Source of the DNA: Cryptomeria japonica
Taxonomy: Eukaryota > Streptophyta > Pinopsida > Cupressales > Cupressaceae
Length of the DNA stretch: 64,000 bases
Direction of reading: 5' to 3'
Assembly (NCBI RefSeq): GCF_030272615.1
Contig: NC_081414.1
Coordinates: forward strand, 520,680,185-520,744,184
A program made the position numbers and the translations under genes. Positions 22,640 through 33,537 of the stretch are shown here, piece by piece. The notes under the pieces are model-generated. The model saw nothing but the letters and a program-made list of their open reading frames with translations, searched no databases and was not told where the DNA came from. Numbering within the stretch: the first letter of the stretch is position 1; each line of letters starts with the position of its first letter.

Positions 22640-23540
22640 TTTGAGTGTTTGCAGAAACATAATTTTAATTTTCTTCCTCCTAGAGAAAGATCTCCACTCC
22701 AGTGTAGAAGGAAGTTTTTGCCTACTACTCTAAGATCTCCTATACCTAGTGAAGCTTCTAGTGCTATCAGATTTTTGGTTATACCACAAGTTCAAAGGTT
22801 TGTAATTTCACCATTTCAACCAATGAGAATGGCCGCTTAACATCCTTGGGGGCAGAATTTTGTCCCTTGAAATTTGACTCCACCTCTTCATCCACTTCCA
22901 TAAGGTCCATAGAAGAACATCCCAAAGTTCTATGAGGATGGAAAACAACGTCAAAATGAGCATATTGTTGCTTTCTATATTGAATGTGACACTCTCGGTG
23001 TGGAACATGAAGATGTTTTGGTAAGGCTTTTTGTTGAAACATTGCAAGGTGCGGTTGCAGATTGATTCTACCACTTGGTACCTCAAACTATAAATAGCTA
23101 GGATACTCTCAAGACCTAGTTTGAAGTAAGGTTTAAAGTAGTAGAAGATGTGCATGCTCTTTTAGCTCAACTCACCCAAATGAGGAAGGATCCACATGAT
23201 CCCATGCGAGATTTTGTTATCAAATTCAATAAATTGAAGAATCATATTCCAACTGTTGTTCAACCAGCTCTAAAAAATCTCAAATGCTTCTTTTGTTAAC
23301 TCCCAATTTCTAAAAGTTTTGTTGAGAAGAGGACCTGCTAGGGATTTGGTGCATGCACAGTCCTTGGCCATAGAAGTTGAATATGACTTGATTCTTGCCG
23401 AGAAAATAAAGAAGGATCTTAACAAAAAAAAAGAGATTTCTTCTTTAAAATCTACTTCATCATCTTCAACTACAATTGATCCTTTAGTACAAAGGCTAGC
23501 CAATGAAATGTTAGCCTTAAAGAAGAAAATATCTAAGGTC
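22640..23540 (+). pseudogene. Gypsy-B gag (retrotrans_gag type), truncated
   Basis: Plus-strand frames with stops. Core motifs are FYIECDTLGVEHEDVLVRLF near 22975, GAVADWFYHL near 23055, and a downstream MRDFVIKFNKLK near 23205, matching the capsid fold region of plant Gypsy gag. The part after 23319 (LVHAQSLAIEVEYDL and the run to LKKKISK) is the usual region before the zinc knuckle. The match ends at about 23540, where minus-strand Copia-2 sequence begins; no zinc knuckle or pol follows. Confidence 0.7.
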
Positions 23541-24901
23541 TCCTGGTTCCTTGGAATTTCCTTGGAATTTCCTTCATCATTTGTTTCTGCAAATTCATCA
23601 ATTTTCACATTTGCACTTTCTACTATTTTGTTAGATGATTTGATCAGACATTTAAATGCTTTACTTCTAGAAGAATAACCAAGAAATGTTCCTTCTTCAC
23701 TTTTCTGATCAAACTTGCCATTTCTATCATCCTTGTGTACATAGCATCTACTTCCAAAGATTTTAAAATAACTTACATTAGGTTTCTTGTCATACCAGAT
23801 TTCATAAGGTGTCTTCAAAGTACCTTTCTTTAGTTGTACTCGATTCAGGGTGTGAATTGTAATGCTTATTGCTTCTCTCCAAAATGTTTGTGGCACTTTC
23901 TTTTTAATCATCAGGGTTCTGGCACAATCCACAATAGATCTATTTCTTCTCTCAGCAATTCCATTTTGTTGTGGAGTTCTCGGTGCAGAGACCTATCTTT
24001 TTATACCATGATCATTGCAGAATAAGTTGAACTCATCAGATGTGAACTCTCCTCCTCTATCTGATCTAAGACATTTCAGTTGTCTTCCTGTTTCATTTTC
24101 AACTCTTGTCTTGTACCATTTAAACATTTGAAAAGCTTATGATTTTTCTTTTAAAAACATTACTGACATCATCCTTGAGTAATCATCCACAAATAATATG
24201 AAATATTTATCACCATAATAACTTTGAACTTTCATAGGACCACAAAGATCAGTGTGCACAAGATCTAAAATTCCCTTAAAAGTGTAGGACTTACTTGTAA
24301 AGCTTGATCTTGTCATTTTACCCATCTGGCATCCTCGGCACATAGCATTCTCGGGTTTTTCAAGGCTCAGTAGACCTCTTACTCGGTGCTTCTTGCTTAT
24401 TTTGATCAGATTATCAAAATTTACATGACAAAACCTTTTATGCCATAACCAGGTATCATCTATCTTTGCATATAGACATTTATTCCGAGTTGAGTCAAGG
24501 TGAAATGTGTTACCTTTTGTTTGTATCCCGGTAGCAGCTAACTTTCCATGCTTGTCATGAACTTTGACAGTTCCTTTCTGAAATTCTATTCGGTATCTTG
24601 TATTGTTTAGTTGTGCTACACTCAACAAATTGTATTTTAAACCTTCAACCCAATAAACATCATTGCATCTTGCATTGTCAAGAAGTGTTATGGGTCCTTT
24701 ACCTCTTACTGGACATGGTGCATCATTACCAAATCTTACATAGCCTTCATCATAGTCTTCTAACATAGCAAACTTGTGTTTGTCACCTATCATGTGATGT
24801 GAGCATCCACTATCTATGATCCAAGACTCATTAGTATTTATGTGAGATATAAGGGCTTTTTCTTCATACCTTTCTTCATCTGATCCATCTTTGATGGCCA
24901 C
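23541..24901 (-). pseudogene. Copia-2 protease and integrase
   Basis: The frame 24901-24137 holds WIIDSGCSHHM (protease D-S-G active site, near 24830), the spacer KYNLLSVAQL, then WHKRFCH ... CRGCQMGK (integrase HHCC zinc site, near 24440-24320) and HTDLCGPM with the first catalytic Asp. After a stop at 24137 the frame continues with SDRGGEF (second Asp, near 24060) and NGIAERRNR (catalytic Glu, near 23960). The frame 23932-23541 is the integrase C-terminal part (FWREAISITIHTLNRVQLKK, FGSRCYVH). The coding match ends at the junction with Gypsy-B gag. Integrase joins the DNA copy into the host chromosome. Confidence 0.85.
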
Positions 24902-25024
24902 ATAAACTACTTCCTCTATTTCAGTTTCATCAGATTTATCATCATTGGATTCCTCATCGGCTATTAAGCATGACTTTCTATCTCTTCTTCTGAAGTCTCG
25001 GTGTCCTTTGTAATGATTATCTTT

Positions 25025-25961
25025 CTATCTATCATCTCGGTAATGTCTCTTTTCAGTAGAATCTTTGTCAGGACAGTTAGAAACCATATGTCTTATCTTA
25101 TCACAATTGAAACATTTCAAAGGTAGTTTTCCTTTATACTTACCTTTGACTCTCAGTAACCTTCTGGCTAATAGTGCTTCAAACTCTTCTTGCTTTCTGA
25201 TTTCCTCATACAGTTTGTGTACTTCCTCCATGTTCTTGCAAAATCTTTGACTTGCTCCACTATGATCCCCTTTAGTGTACTTACTCATTCTATCATTGTA
25301 ATCATCAGATTCAACAATATGAAAAGAACTAAATGCATATTCAACTTTATTTACCGATGACCCACTGTTATCAAAGTTACTTAACTCAAATGCATGCAGC
25401 TTACCAATAGTATCATCTAAAGAAACTGGCATATTAGGTACAGACCTCAATTCATTGATTGCAAAGACTTGGATTGCATAGGTCGGTAGAAGGGTTCTTA
25501 ACAACTTACTTGTTAGCCTTTTCTTCAATAGTTCCACCTGCTCCTTTGATTTGATTGACAATCTCCTTTATTCTTGTACTGTACTGGGTTATGTTCTCAC
25601 CTTCATTCATCCTCATAAATTCAAGTTGTCCTCTTAGACTATCCACTTTTGCTCTTTGAACATGTTCATCTCCTCCATACACTGATATGAGCTTGTCCCA
25701 CATTGCCTTTGCATCATTGCAGCCTTCTAGATCATTAAACTTTGAATAGGTCAATGCAGATGTTATTTCAATCATTGCTTGGATATATTCTTGCTTTGCC
25801 TTTATCTCTTCCATTGTCAATGGATAGGTGCTCGGTGTGATGAAATCATTCTCCAGATAATATACAGCATATTCTCCAACTCTTGATAGGTGCAGCTTCA
25901 TCCTTTTCTTCCATGTAGAGAAACTTGACTTGTTCAGCTTCAGTGCATCCCTCTTATACAT
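25025..25961 (-). pseudogene. Copia-2 gag
   Basis: The frame 25961-25506 begins MYKRDALKLNKSSFSTWKK, a typical Copia gag opening, with YGGDEHVQRAKVDSLRGQLE near its middle. A frameshift at about 25510-25560 moves to the frame 25561-25025. That frame contains LLPTYAIQVFAI and CFNCDKIRHMVSNC (C-x2-C-x4-H-x4-C zinc knuckle, near 25105). One stop then separates it from the protease frame. Confidence 0.8.
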
Positions 25962-26012
25962 CTTTGGATATTTTCCTCAAGTACCTTTAAACTTTTCCTT
26001 CCGGAGTCCAAA

Positions 26013-26024
26013 GCTCTGATACCA
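26013..26024 (-). promoter_or_regulatory. Copia-2 PBS
   Basis: Minus-strand TGGTATCAGAGC, two bases after the LTR end; an exact initiator-Met-type site. Confidence 0.85.
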
Positions 26025-26026
26025 AT

Positions 26027-27474
26027 TGATAGTTCTAATACTTATAGATAAGTACAGATGCCAAGCTAATAAGATGAGAGGGGGGGTGAATCATACAAAC
26101 TTAATCTTCCATAAAAACATCAGATTCAACCTCGGTAACATATACTTCAGTAATATAACCAAAACTGCTAAACATGCAAACTCAAAAGCATATAAACATC
26201 ATAACACTCATAACACCAGATTTAATGTGGAAACCCAAATAGGGAGAAATCACTGTGGGATTTCGGACCCACTAAGAAATATACTCTTCTAGAGTATGCT
26301 CGGTTAAAAGCAAATCCTATTAAAGATTACAAACATATTGCTAGATGTGACCCGGTTAAGGGATTTCCCTCAAATCTATTAGGATCTTCACCTTGTTAGA
26401 AGTGACCTTGTTAAAGAATTTCAAACACTCAATCAGAATGTCACCTTGCTAGAGGGTTTTACAAATAAGACTGTTAAGTCCACTCGGTTAAGAGATTTTC
26501 TGTCACTTCACAAAATAACAGTAATAAAAATCTATCTGCAACTTGACATCTAAAATGCTAAAGCAGATTCTTATTTTCTCAATACAATATAGGCATAGAA
26601 CTAATCTTGTCCATCTGCTGAGCTCTATACTCTGTTATTCAAAATGGGTCTTCAAGCTTTTGTGCTTGGTAATCACTATGTAGCATCCCTGTGCATACAC
26701 TTGCCCGCATGCATTGTTTATCAATAGTTCCCTATTTATAAACAATTCACCAACAACTTAATCTCTTTGATCACACTTCCCATGATCAATCATAGCCATC
26801 AGATCTTCAAACTTTGTCCAGGTTCAATGTATCCTTCAATCTGAAAATGTTTTACCCTACCTTGGAACTTGCATACATTTCTTGGAAGTTGTGCTAGGGT
26901 ATTGCGGTTCAATCTAAGTTGTAGATCTTCCTGCCGATTTTCCTTTGCCATAGACTCTTTAACAAACTTCATTCACGGCATACCAATCATTTAATCATAG
27001 CCAGCTCATCAGCTTCCTTCATTAAATAATGCATGTAATTATTTAATGTATTCTATTATTACTCGGTTGCAACTCGATAAATACTAAACTTCACTCGGTA
27101 GACATTTTGTCCTCATTAACCGATAGCGATAACCTTAGGGTTTACCGACTAGGTTCTTTGCTCGGTAACATAGTATAGTATTAACATTTCAATCAATAAC
27201 ATATGTAGGATATCAAAACAATCTAATCATCATGATCTCATCATTGTCTAACTCGGTAATAGTTGCCCATTGAATAACTTATTTCTCCCCTTATCCATCT
27301 TATTCTATCTGTGTCTTTTACCGACATCTTTATACTCATCAAATCATACTGAATTAGAAAATCAATTTCTTGACATCAATGACAAAATAATAATATTAAG
27401 ACAGTAAACATCCTTAATTAGTTTTATCCATAATCATCAACAACCTTCTCAATATCCTTATTGAAATGCCAACA
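26027..27474 (-). mobile_element. Copia-2 LTR
   Basis: On the minus strand it starts TGTTGGCATTTCAATAAGG and ends CTATCA, 1,448 bp. Near its end it has a GATTCACCCCCCCTCTC run (26073-26089 region) and, before that, several degenerate GGTTAAGGGATTT-type repeats (about 26340-26510). Both features recur in the LTRs of N and Copia-3. It has a PBS on one side and a purine tract on the other. Confidence 0.75.
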
Positions 27475-27484
27475 ATCTCCCCTT
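27475..27484 (-). promoter_or_regulatory. Polypurine tract abutting Copia-2 LTR
   Basis: Minus-strand CAAGGGGAGA directly precedes the LTR start TGTTGG (with the T at 27475 in between). In Copia elements such a run primes plus-strand synthesis at the 3' LTR. Here the element to which it belonged is gone, replaced by the Copia-4 LTR. Confidence 0.65.
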
Positions 27485-27487
27485 GTC

Positions 27488-28175
27488 TGTTATAATGTCA
27501 AATGCCAACATTAGGTCCATGTTATGTCATCTATATCATTATATCAGTCTAATGGTTCACATATGTATCATGTGATTTAATTTTATAATTGAGGATTGAC
27601 GGTTTGGCCGACCTTGTAGTCAAGGTTGATGAATTGTATAAATAGATGGTATAGTCATGTAAATTGGATATCGATGAAGTGTCTGCATTATTGTGATTGT
27701 GCAGAGATTGGACTATTGCAAAGCAGACAAATGTGCTTAACTAGAGCTATCATCTGGCATCTATAGATGCTATTCTTTCAGTTCATTTGATTCTAGATTA
27801 TTGTCTGAATATTTTGTAAGTCAATGAGACTTCCTTGTAAGGTAGTGAACCTTCCTTAAGGGTTGTAGCCTTCTAGTTTATTGTATTTTGAGCAGTGAGT
27901 TCTAGGCAGTTATCCTGAATGCATGTGCATTCCCCATTGTAATAATTTTCACATACTACAGCAGAGTATCATCTTATTGTGGGTAGTTTCCCACTATGTT
28001 TTTTCCCTTAACCGGGTTTTTCACATCAAAATCTGGGTGTTGTATGTTGTGTTATCAATTTTCTTATTTTGTTGTTGCTGCAGTTAATCAAATTTGCATT
28101 TGAGGTTATGTTTTCTAATTCGGTGAAAACTTATTCACCCCCCCTCTCAATTTTCGTTCATTGTTGTTGGCAACA
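27488..28175 (+). mobile_element. Copia-4 5' LTR
   Basis: Plus-strand LTR ending TTGTTGGCAACA at 28175, two bases before a PBS. The start is placed at TGTTATAATG but could lie up to ~20 bp further right. It has TATAAATA at 27637-27644 and the C-rich run ATTCACCCCCCCTCTC at about 28132-28147. About 690 bp. Confidence 0.65.
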
Positions 28176-28177
28176 AT

Positions 28178-28189
28178 TGGTATCAGATC
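28178..28189 (+). promoter_or_regulatory. Copia-4 PBS
   Basis: TGGTATCAGATC, one base off the usual TGGTATCAGAGC, two bases after the LTR. Confidence 0.75.
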
Positions 28190-28231
28190 TAGACCCTTCA
28201 GAAGAAGCTTGACCGCTTGAGGTGATCCGAG

Positions 28232-28520
28232 ATGGCAACTGGAGTTGTCATTTTTAAGAAGGAGATTCTGAGATTTGATGGAAGTAACTATGCTATATGG
28301 AAGAAACAGATAGAGGTGCACTTGAAATGTCTTGGAGAGGATTATTGCAAGATTACAAAGGATGCCTATTTTGTTCCTCGGAATGAATCGATTACTACTG
28401 CTGAGATCAAGGATGTTGAAAATAACATTAGAGCTAAGGAAGAATTGCTAAATGCCCTAACTAATTCTGGTATGACTAATGTGATGGGACTTTAGACTAC
28501 ACATAAGATCTGGGAGAAGC
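28232..28520 (+). pseudogene. Copia-4 gag, N-terminal fragment
   Basis: The frame from the ATG at 28232 reads MATGVVIFKKEILRFDGSNY then AIWKKQIEVHLKCLGEDY, a Copia gag opening. After a stop at 28493 the frame continues with THKIWEKL, the usual conserved WxxL of this domain. The similarity then stops at about 28520, where Gypsy-I sequence begins. So only about 95 codons remain. Confidence 0.7.
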
Positions 28521-28899
28521 TTGGGACTTCAATCTGCACATGAGATGACTAGTCTTGTGGAAGATGTTCCATCATCCCATGGGATGCTCTTCAAATGAAA
28601 TTTTTGCAAGGAGATTGGTGGTGAGATCAATATGGATTGGTCAAAAGCAAGAATACCTATTAAGGGTGTGAAGAAAAAACTACTTCCAAAGAAGGAAGTT
28701 AAATTTTCAGTCGTCAGGGCTGATGACCAAAAAACTCAGATACTTTTTGATTCATCTGGAATCGGCACTTATTTCCAATAGACTAAAGGATCTTCAAGTT
28801 TTTCCAATGGTTCAGACAATGAGAGTTAGTCATCTGGAGATGTTGAATTGGTTTCTTCCAATGATGAAGCCTCAAGTTCTCAGACTGTTAGCGCATGTA

Positions 28900-29260
28900 G
28901 ATCCAATGACATCTCAACTTTGAATTTTGATGGTAGTTTCACAATAGTTGGTTCAAGAGCAAGAATTGTTCTGATAACTCCCAAGGGAAAGATTTTCCCT
29001 TTTTCTTTCAAATTACAATTTAGCAATACAAATAACACAATTGCATATGAATCTTTGTTGTTAGGTATGGATGTTTCTCTCTAGAAGGGAATAAGAAATC
29101 TATATGCTTAGGGTGATGTTGAACTTGTGGTCTGTCAAGTGAGAAACTTGTATCAAACAAAAAATGAAAGGTTGAAGGATTACTGTAATTTGGTATGGGA
29201 CTGCATTGAAGAGTTTGACTCATTTAACATTTTAGTGGTGCCGAGAGAGGGATGACTCAT
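28900..29260 (+). pseudogene. Gypsy-I additional RNase H-like domain upstream of RT
   Basis: LNFDGSFTIVGSRARIVLIT, then a stretch ending NNTIAYESLLLGM, with ELVVCQVRNLYQTKNERL further on, matches the second RNase H of Gypsy-D (MFFNGSFTQQSSGTGILFIT, NNIVEYEALVNGI, IYGDSQLIINQ). Key acidic residues: D in FDGS present; E in YESL present; the D expected in GDSQ is aligned with GDVE. It cleaves RNA in hybrids. After it comes the linker YTIGMVFRPSV near 29315. In Gypsy-D the same domain lies downstream of RT. Confidence 0.65.
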
Positions 29261-29610
29261 GGGACATGTTATCCACCCTTTTGATTCCCCAGAAGTATTT
29301 CCAACAAGATAAGTATACCATTGGAATGGTTTTTAGGCCTAGTGTCCTAGATAATTCAAACAATTGGCAGGTATTCAATGATGATAAACAAATCATCATT
29401 TTTTAGGAAGCTAATGTCAATTTTAGTGACCTATACTTTGAGGGAAGTGATTCCTCTTCCCGTGAGTCTATCATTTAAGTTGATCTAGTTTCTAGTGAAG
29501 AAGTACTACAACTAAAAGGAAACAAGATCCCCAAGCAATTAGTTTCCCTTAAAATACTTTTTGACAAACATGATCGTTATGTCAAAAAGCAACGTCAATG
29601 AGAACCTAAT

Positions 29611-30600
29611 TTGACAATGGAGGTGGAACGGGTGAACTTGGGGACACTAGAGCATCCAAAATTGGTAAACATAGGTAAGTGTTGTTTTGTAGAGGAGAAA
29701 GATAAGTCCATCAATCTATTGCAACAATATATTGATGTGTTTTCTTACTCCTACGATGATCTCAAAACTTTTCGTCCCAAGGAAGTGAAGCATGGCATTC
29801 CACTCAAGGTGGGGTATGTACCTCATACGCAAAAGTAGAGGAAGTATAACCTTAATATTTCAGGTACCATCCTCTCAAAGATCCAAAACATGTTGAATAC
29901 TAAGATTATTTATCCAATCCACCACTCTACATGGATTGTGAACATAGTTCTTGTGCAAAAGAAGAAGGGAAAAATTTGCATTTGTGTGGATTTCCATATT
30001 TGAATTAGGCATCACTAAAACACAATTACCTATTTCCAATGATGGATTAGGAACTTCATATAGTAACGGGTTCTCAAATGTTATTCATGTTGGATGATTT
30101 TTTGGCTTACAACCTAGTGGAAGTCAGTAAGGATGATCAACATAAGACTGCTTTCACCACACCTTGGGGTAATTTTGCTTCTCATAGAATGTTGTTCAGT
30201 TTAATTAATGTTGGTTCCACTTTCCAGAGAGCAATGGACTTAGCATTCAGATATTTCCTTGGTAAGTTTATTATTGTTTACCTTGACGATTTGACAGTTT
30301 TTTCAAAGAACGTCAAGACCATTTTTTTTCATTTGCAACAAATACTAGAAAGATGTCGTCAACATGGAATTTCTCTAAATCCCAAAAAGTTAATTTTTGG
30401 GGTGAGAGAGGGAAAAATCCTTGGGCATATAGTGTCAAATGAAGGCATTAAAATTGATCTTGAATTGGTCAAATCCATTTAGAGTCTTGCGTTCCCAACA
30501 AGTAAGACTCCAGTTCACTCCTTTTTTGGCAAAGTAAACTTTTTAAGGAGATTCGTTCTAGACTTTTCTAAGAAGACTTGTCATATTGTGAACATGATGA
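29611..30600 (+). pseudogene. Gypsy-I reverse transcriptase
   Basis: Starts with the pre-RT segment (FSYSYDDLKTF near 29740, with HGIPLKVGYVPHTQK). The core continues with TTPWGNFASHRMLFSLINVG near 30155, IIVYLDDLTVFSKN near 30265 (catalytic YLDD in place of the commoner YxDD) and ISLNPKKLIFG near 30370. Stops at about 29836, 30001 and 30480 interrupt it. It copies element RNA into DNA. Confidence 0.8.
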
Positions 30601-30659
30601 AAGGGAAGTCTACTTTTCATTAAAGTGTGAAAGGAAAGGCTGCCTTCAATAAAATCAAA

Positions 30660-30990
30660 GAAGTAATACACATGCTCCAGTCTTGGTGTGTCTTGACTAC
30701 ACCAAAGATTTTATCATGTCTACGTATGCTTCCAAGCATACTCTCTCTAGAATTCTTAAGGAGAATAATTCAGAGGGGATTGAATCCCCTATTGCATTCA
30801 TGAATGTTCCTCTCAAACCTCATGAAATTAAGTACCCACAAATGGAGAAAGATGCTTATGTTGTCATTAAGGAAGTAAATCATTTCCACTTCTACATTTT
30901 TGAATTCCCATGTCGTTGCAATGGTTTCGAACACAATAGTCATGTCAATCTTGACACAACAGGATTTTGGGACCAAGAGAGGTAACTAGA
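30660..30990 (+). pseudogene. Gypsy-I RNase H (RT-linked)
   Basis: The frame 30683-30985 with STYASKHTLSRILKENN, HEIKYPQMEKDAYVVIKEV is the connection/RNase H part that follows Gypsy RT. The domain ends early in a frameshifted tail. Confidence 0.65.
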
Positions 30991-31013
30991 TAGAAAAAAT
31001 ATGAGAATATGAC

Positions 31014-32251
31014 ATGGAGATCAAGTCTACGAAATGGGTTCATGCGAGGGGACTATGTCAGTTGACTGCTGACAACAAGCCTGAAGATGAAGCCACTACT
31101 AAGGAGGAAGTGCAAGAAAACATTCCCACAGTGTTGTTTGTGAGCACTACAGATGAATGGTATTCAAATATTTCTTACTTTCTTACATATGGTGAATTAC
31201 TTGAACATCTCACATATAAGGAAAAGAGAACCCTTAATCTTAGATCTGCAAACTATATGCTCTGGAATAATGGTTTGTACGAGTGGAGCATTGATGGTAC
31301 TTTCTTAATAATCATGGATAAGGCACAATAAACTAAATTGCTAGAATCATTCCACAATTTGGTTTGTGGTGGGCATTTCTCTTCACAAGATTTTGCAAGA
31401 AAAATATTATTGGCCTACCCTCTTTCAGGATGCATATGATTGGGTTCACAAATGTGAATTGTGTCAACAATTCATCAAAAATACCAAGCTTGCGACACTA
31501 CCACTCAAATTGGTGGTGATTGAAGAACCATTTCAGCAATGGGGTCTTGACTTCATTGGCTCAGTGAATCCGTCATCAAGTGTTGGTCACAATTATGTTC
31601 TCATAGCCACAAATTACCTCACCAAGTGGGTGGAGGAAATACCTATCAAGCATGCCACATTGGAGGTGGTATAGGTTTGGCATCCCAAATAAGATAGTAA
31701 CAGATAATGCTACTTATTTCTCATCATATGAGATAACTTAGTTTTTCTTTGAGAATAGGATTATCCTTGCTCATTCGCTAGACTACTATCCATAAGGAAA
31801 AGGTCAAGTAAAATCAAGCAATAAAAACTTGGTGACCATAATCAAGAAACTCATTGATGAGAATCAACAGTCATGGAATAAATCATTGTTTTATGCATTA
31901 TGGGTAGAATGTATCACCCCTAAATCAGCCATTGGTATGTCCCCATTCCAGCTTCTCTATGGCAATGCAAAAATCCCAATTACATTGGTGTTACCTGCAC
32001 TAAAATTAGCCTAAGCAGTTGAAGATGCTACTTATGATAGTTCTTTGGACAAGCACATCTTGTTCCTTTTAGAATTGGAGTAGAATCACGTGCAAGTGGT
32101 GGATCACATTGCAGAACATCAAAACCAGGTCAAGATTTTTTTGACAAAAGGGCAAAACCTTCAGTCTTCAACGTTGGAGATCAAGTCCTGTCATGGGATA
32201 AAAGAAGGCAACCGAAGGGAATGCATAAGAAATTTGATTCACTATGGATGG
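31014..32251 (+). pseudogene. Gypsy-I integrase, interrupted by Gypsy-D
   Basis: HHCC zinc site: GGHFSSQ near 31370 with HKCELCQQF near 31450. Catalytic residues: GLDFIGSV near 31550 (first Asp present), VTDNATYFSS near 31705 (second Asp present), GQVKSSNK near 31810 where the third residue, usually Glu, reads Lys. The C-terminal part contains FNVGDQVLSW-type sequence near 32175 and breaks at 32251 after FDSLWM. The rest is at 50696-50816. Confidence 0.75.
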
Positions 32252-33514
32252 TGTAATACCCTAAAAATGGTCACCTAAACCATGGGCCCCTAATCTTGAC
32301 AAAATCACCAAGGTCCTAACCAAAGGCAATTAAATCAACCTTGACCACCTAATTAATTAATTCTTCAATCATTAATGTTACATGGCAAAAAATCACTCTA
32401 TTAATTAAATATTAATTTAATTAATTAAATCATTCCAAGTAAATCATTTTAATCAATTATCCTATTTATTTAATTAAATATCCTAGCATATTTAATTAAT
32501 AAATCAATTTGCCATTTAAATCACAAAAAAAAGGAATTAATTTAAAGAAAAAGAGGAATTCATTTACAAAAAGAGATTAATCACAAAAAAAGGAATTAAT
32601 CTACAAAAGAAAGAGTTAAATTAATTTGCAAAAGAAAAGAATTAAATTGAGAGAAGAAATCAAACTTAAGATATTTCTTTTTCTAAAAATTGAGATAACT
32701 TGAGAAATTTCAGAAAAGCAATTAAATTGAATTAATAATTTTCTTTAAAATTAAAACTCAAAGCTTTTTTTGAGGAAAGAGGTTCGGTTACATTGAAAAG
32801 GTTTTTTCTAAATAAAAATCTTGAGCCAATTTTATCTCATGTGCATGGAATCAACTAAATTTTATCCCAAGTGCATGGAATCAACTAATTTTATCTCTAA
32901 TGCAAACTCAAACTTATAATTTGAATGCATTCAATCAGGCTATAATTGGAATCTATCTCAAGATTAACTTAATCTGATCTCTCAATTATTTCAATTAACT
33001 TGGATTGTGTTTTTTTCTTGAGGAATCTCAACTGCTCATTGTTAATTGATGTTGACTATTGGTCTCTCGTTTGAGTCTCTGTAAATTCAACCCTTCATCT
33101 CTCATTCAAGACACCCTGGATATTCATTGTTATTGTGAAGTTTTTGCTCTAGAGTCAATGAAAATTTTGTGCTTTGAGATTATTGCATCTTAGTTTAGCT
33201 TTTTGCATATTTAGTTTAATCATGATTGCTTGAATTCATCTAGCTTAATATTCATTCATCTAACTTAATATTTATAAATTTAGCTTATTCTTGTGTTCAT
33301 ATAGATTAAATACTTCCTCTTGGTGTAGTCTAGTCATTGGTATTGCTTAGACAAATCTGGGAGCAAGTCTATACTTGCATCTTTTAGAAGGAAATAGGTC
33401 GATTTGTTATGGTTTTTATATTCATTATTATAGATGTCTAATCATGAATGCAATGACTTAATTGAAATGTTGTGTCTTACAGCTTGCAGACTTTATCCAC
33501 TTTTCACACACACA
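32252..33514 (+). mobile_element. Gypsy-D 5' LTR (G1)
   Basis: TGTAATACCC ... CACACACA, 1,263 bp. The TATA position reads TGTAAAT (33080-33086) where the 3' LTR has TATAAAT, so this promoter may be damaged. The PBS follows after TTTT. Confidence 0.9.
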
Positions 33515-33518
33515 TTTT

Positions 33519-33537
33519 TGGCACCCACTGTGGGGCA
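33519..33537 (+). promoter_or_regulatory. Gypsy-D PBS
   Basis: TGGCACCCACTGTGGGGCA, four bases after the LTR end; matches the Gypsy-A site with three differences. Confidence 0.8.

Larger units (their letters stand above)
23541..27474 (-). mobile_element. Copia-2, 3'-truncated
   Basis: Minus-strand Copia element: LTR (27474-26027), PBS, gag, protease and integrase, then an abrupt end in the integrase C-terminal part at about 23540. RT, RNase H and 3' LTR are missing. A purine tract precedes the LTR on its outer side (27475-27484), so the LTR carries features of a 3' LTR and a 5' LTR at once. Confidence 0.8.
28521..32251 (+). pseudogene. Gypsy-I pol: second RNase H, RT, RNase H, integrase
   Basis: Plus-strand pol of an old Ty3/Gypsy element with many stops. 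Order seen: remnant of the protease end (about 28521-28660), an RNase H-like domain (28900-29260), RT (29611-30600), RNase H (30660-30990) and integrase (31014-32251). The integrase tail is cut after codons for FDSLW by Gypsy-D and resumes at 50696. The left end is a sharp junction with Copia-4 gag. Unit C lies about 850 bp beyond the resumed tail, on the same strand. Confidence 0.8.

Noticed and set aside
22779-23155. Two minus-strand frames of 87 and 115 codons
   Set aside because: Shadows of the Gypsy-B gag on the plus strand.
26013-26024. tRNA-like match
   Set aside because: It is only the 12-base primer site, not a tRNA gene. No tRNA gene was found in the window.
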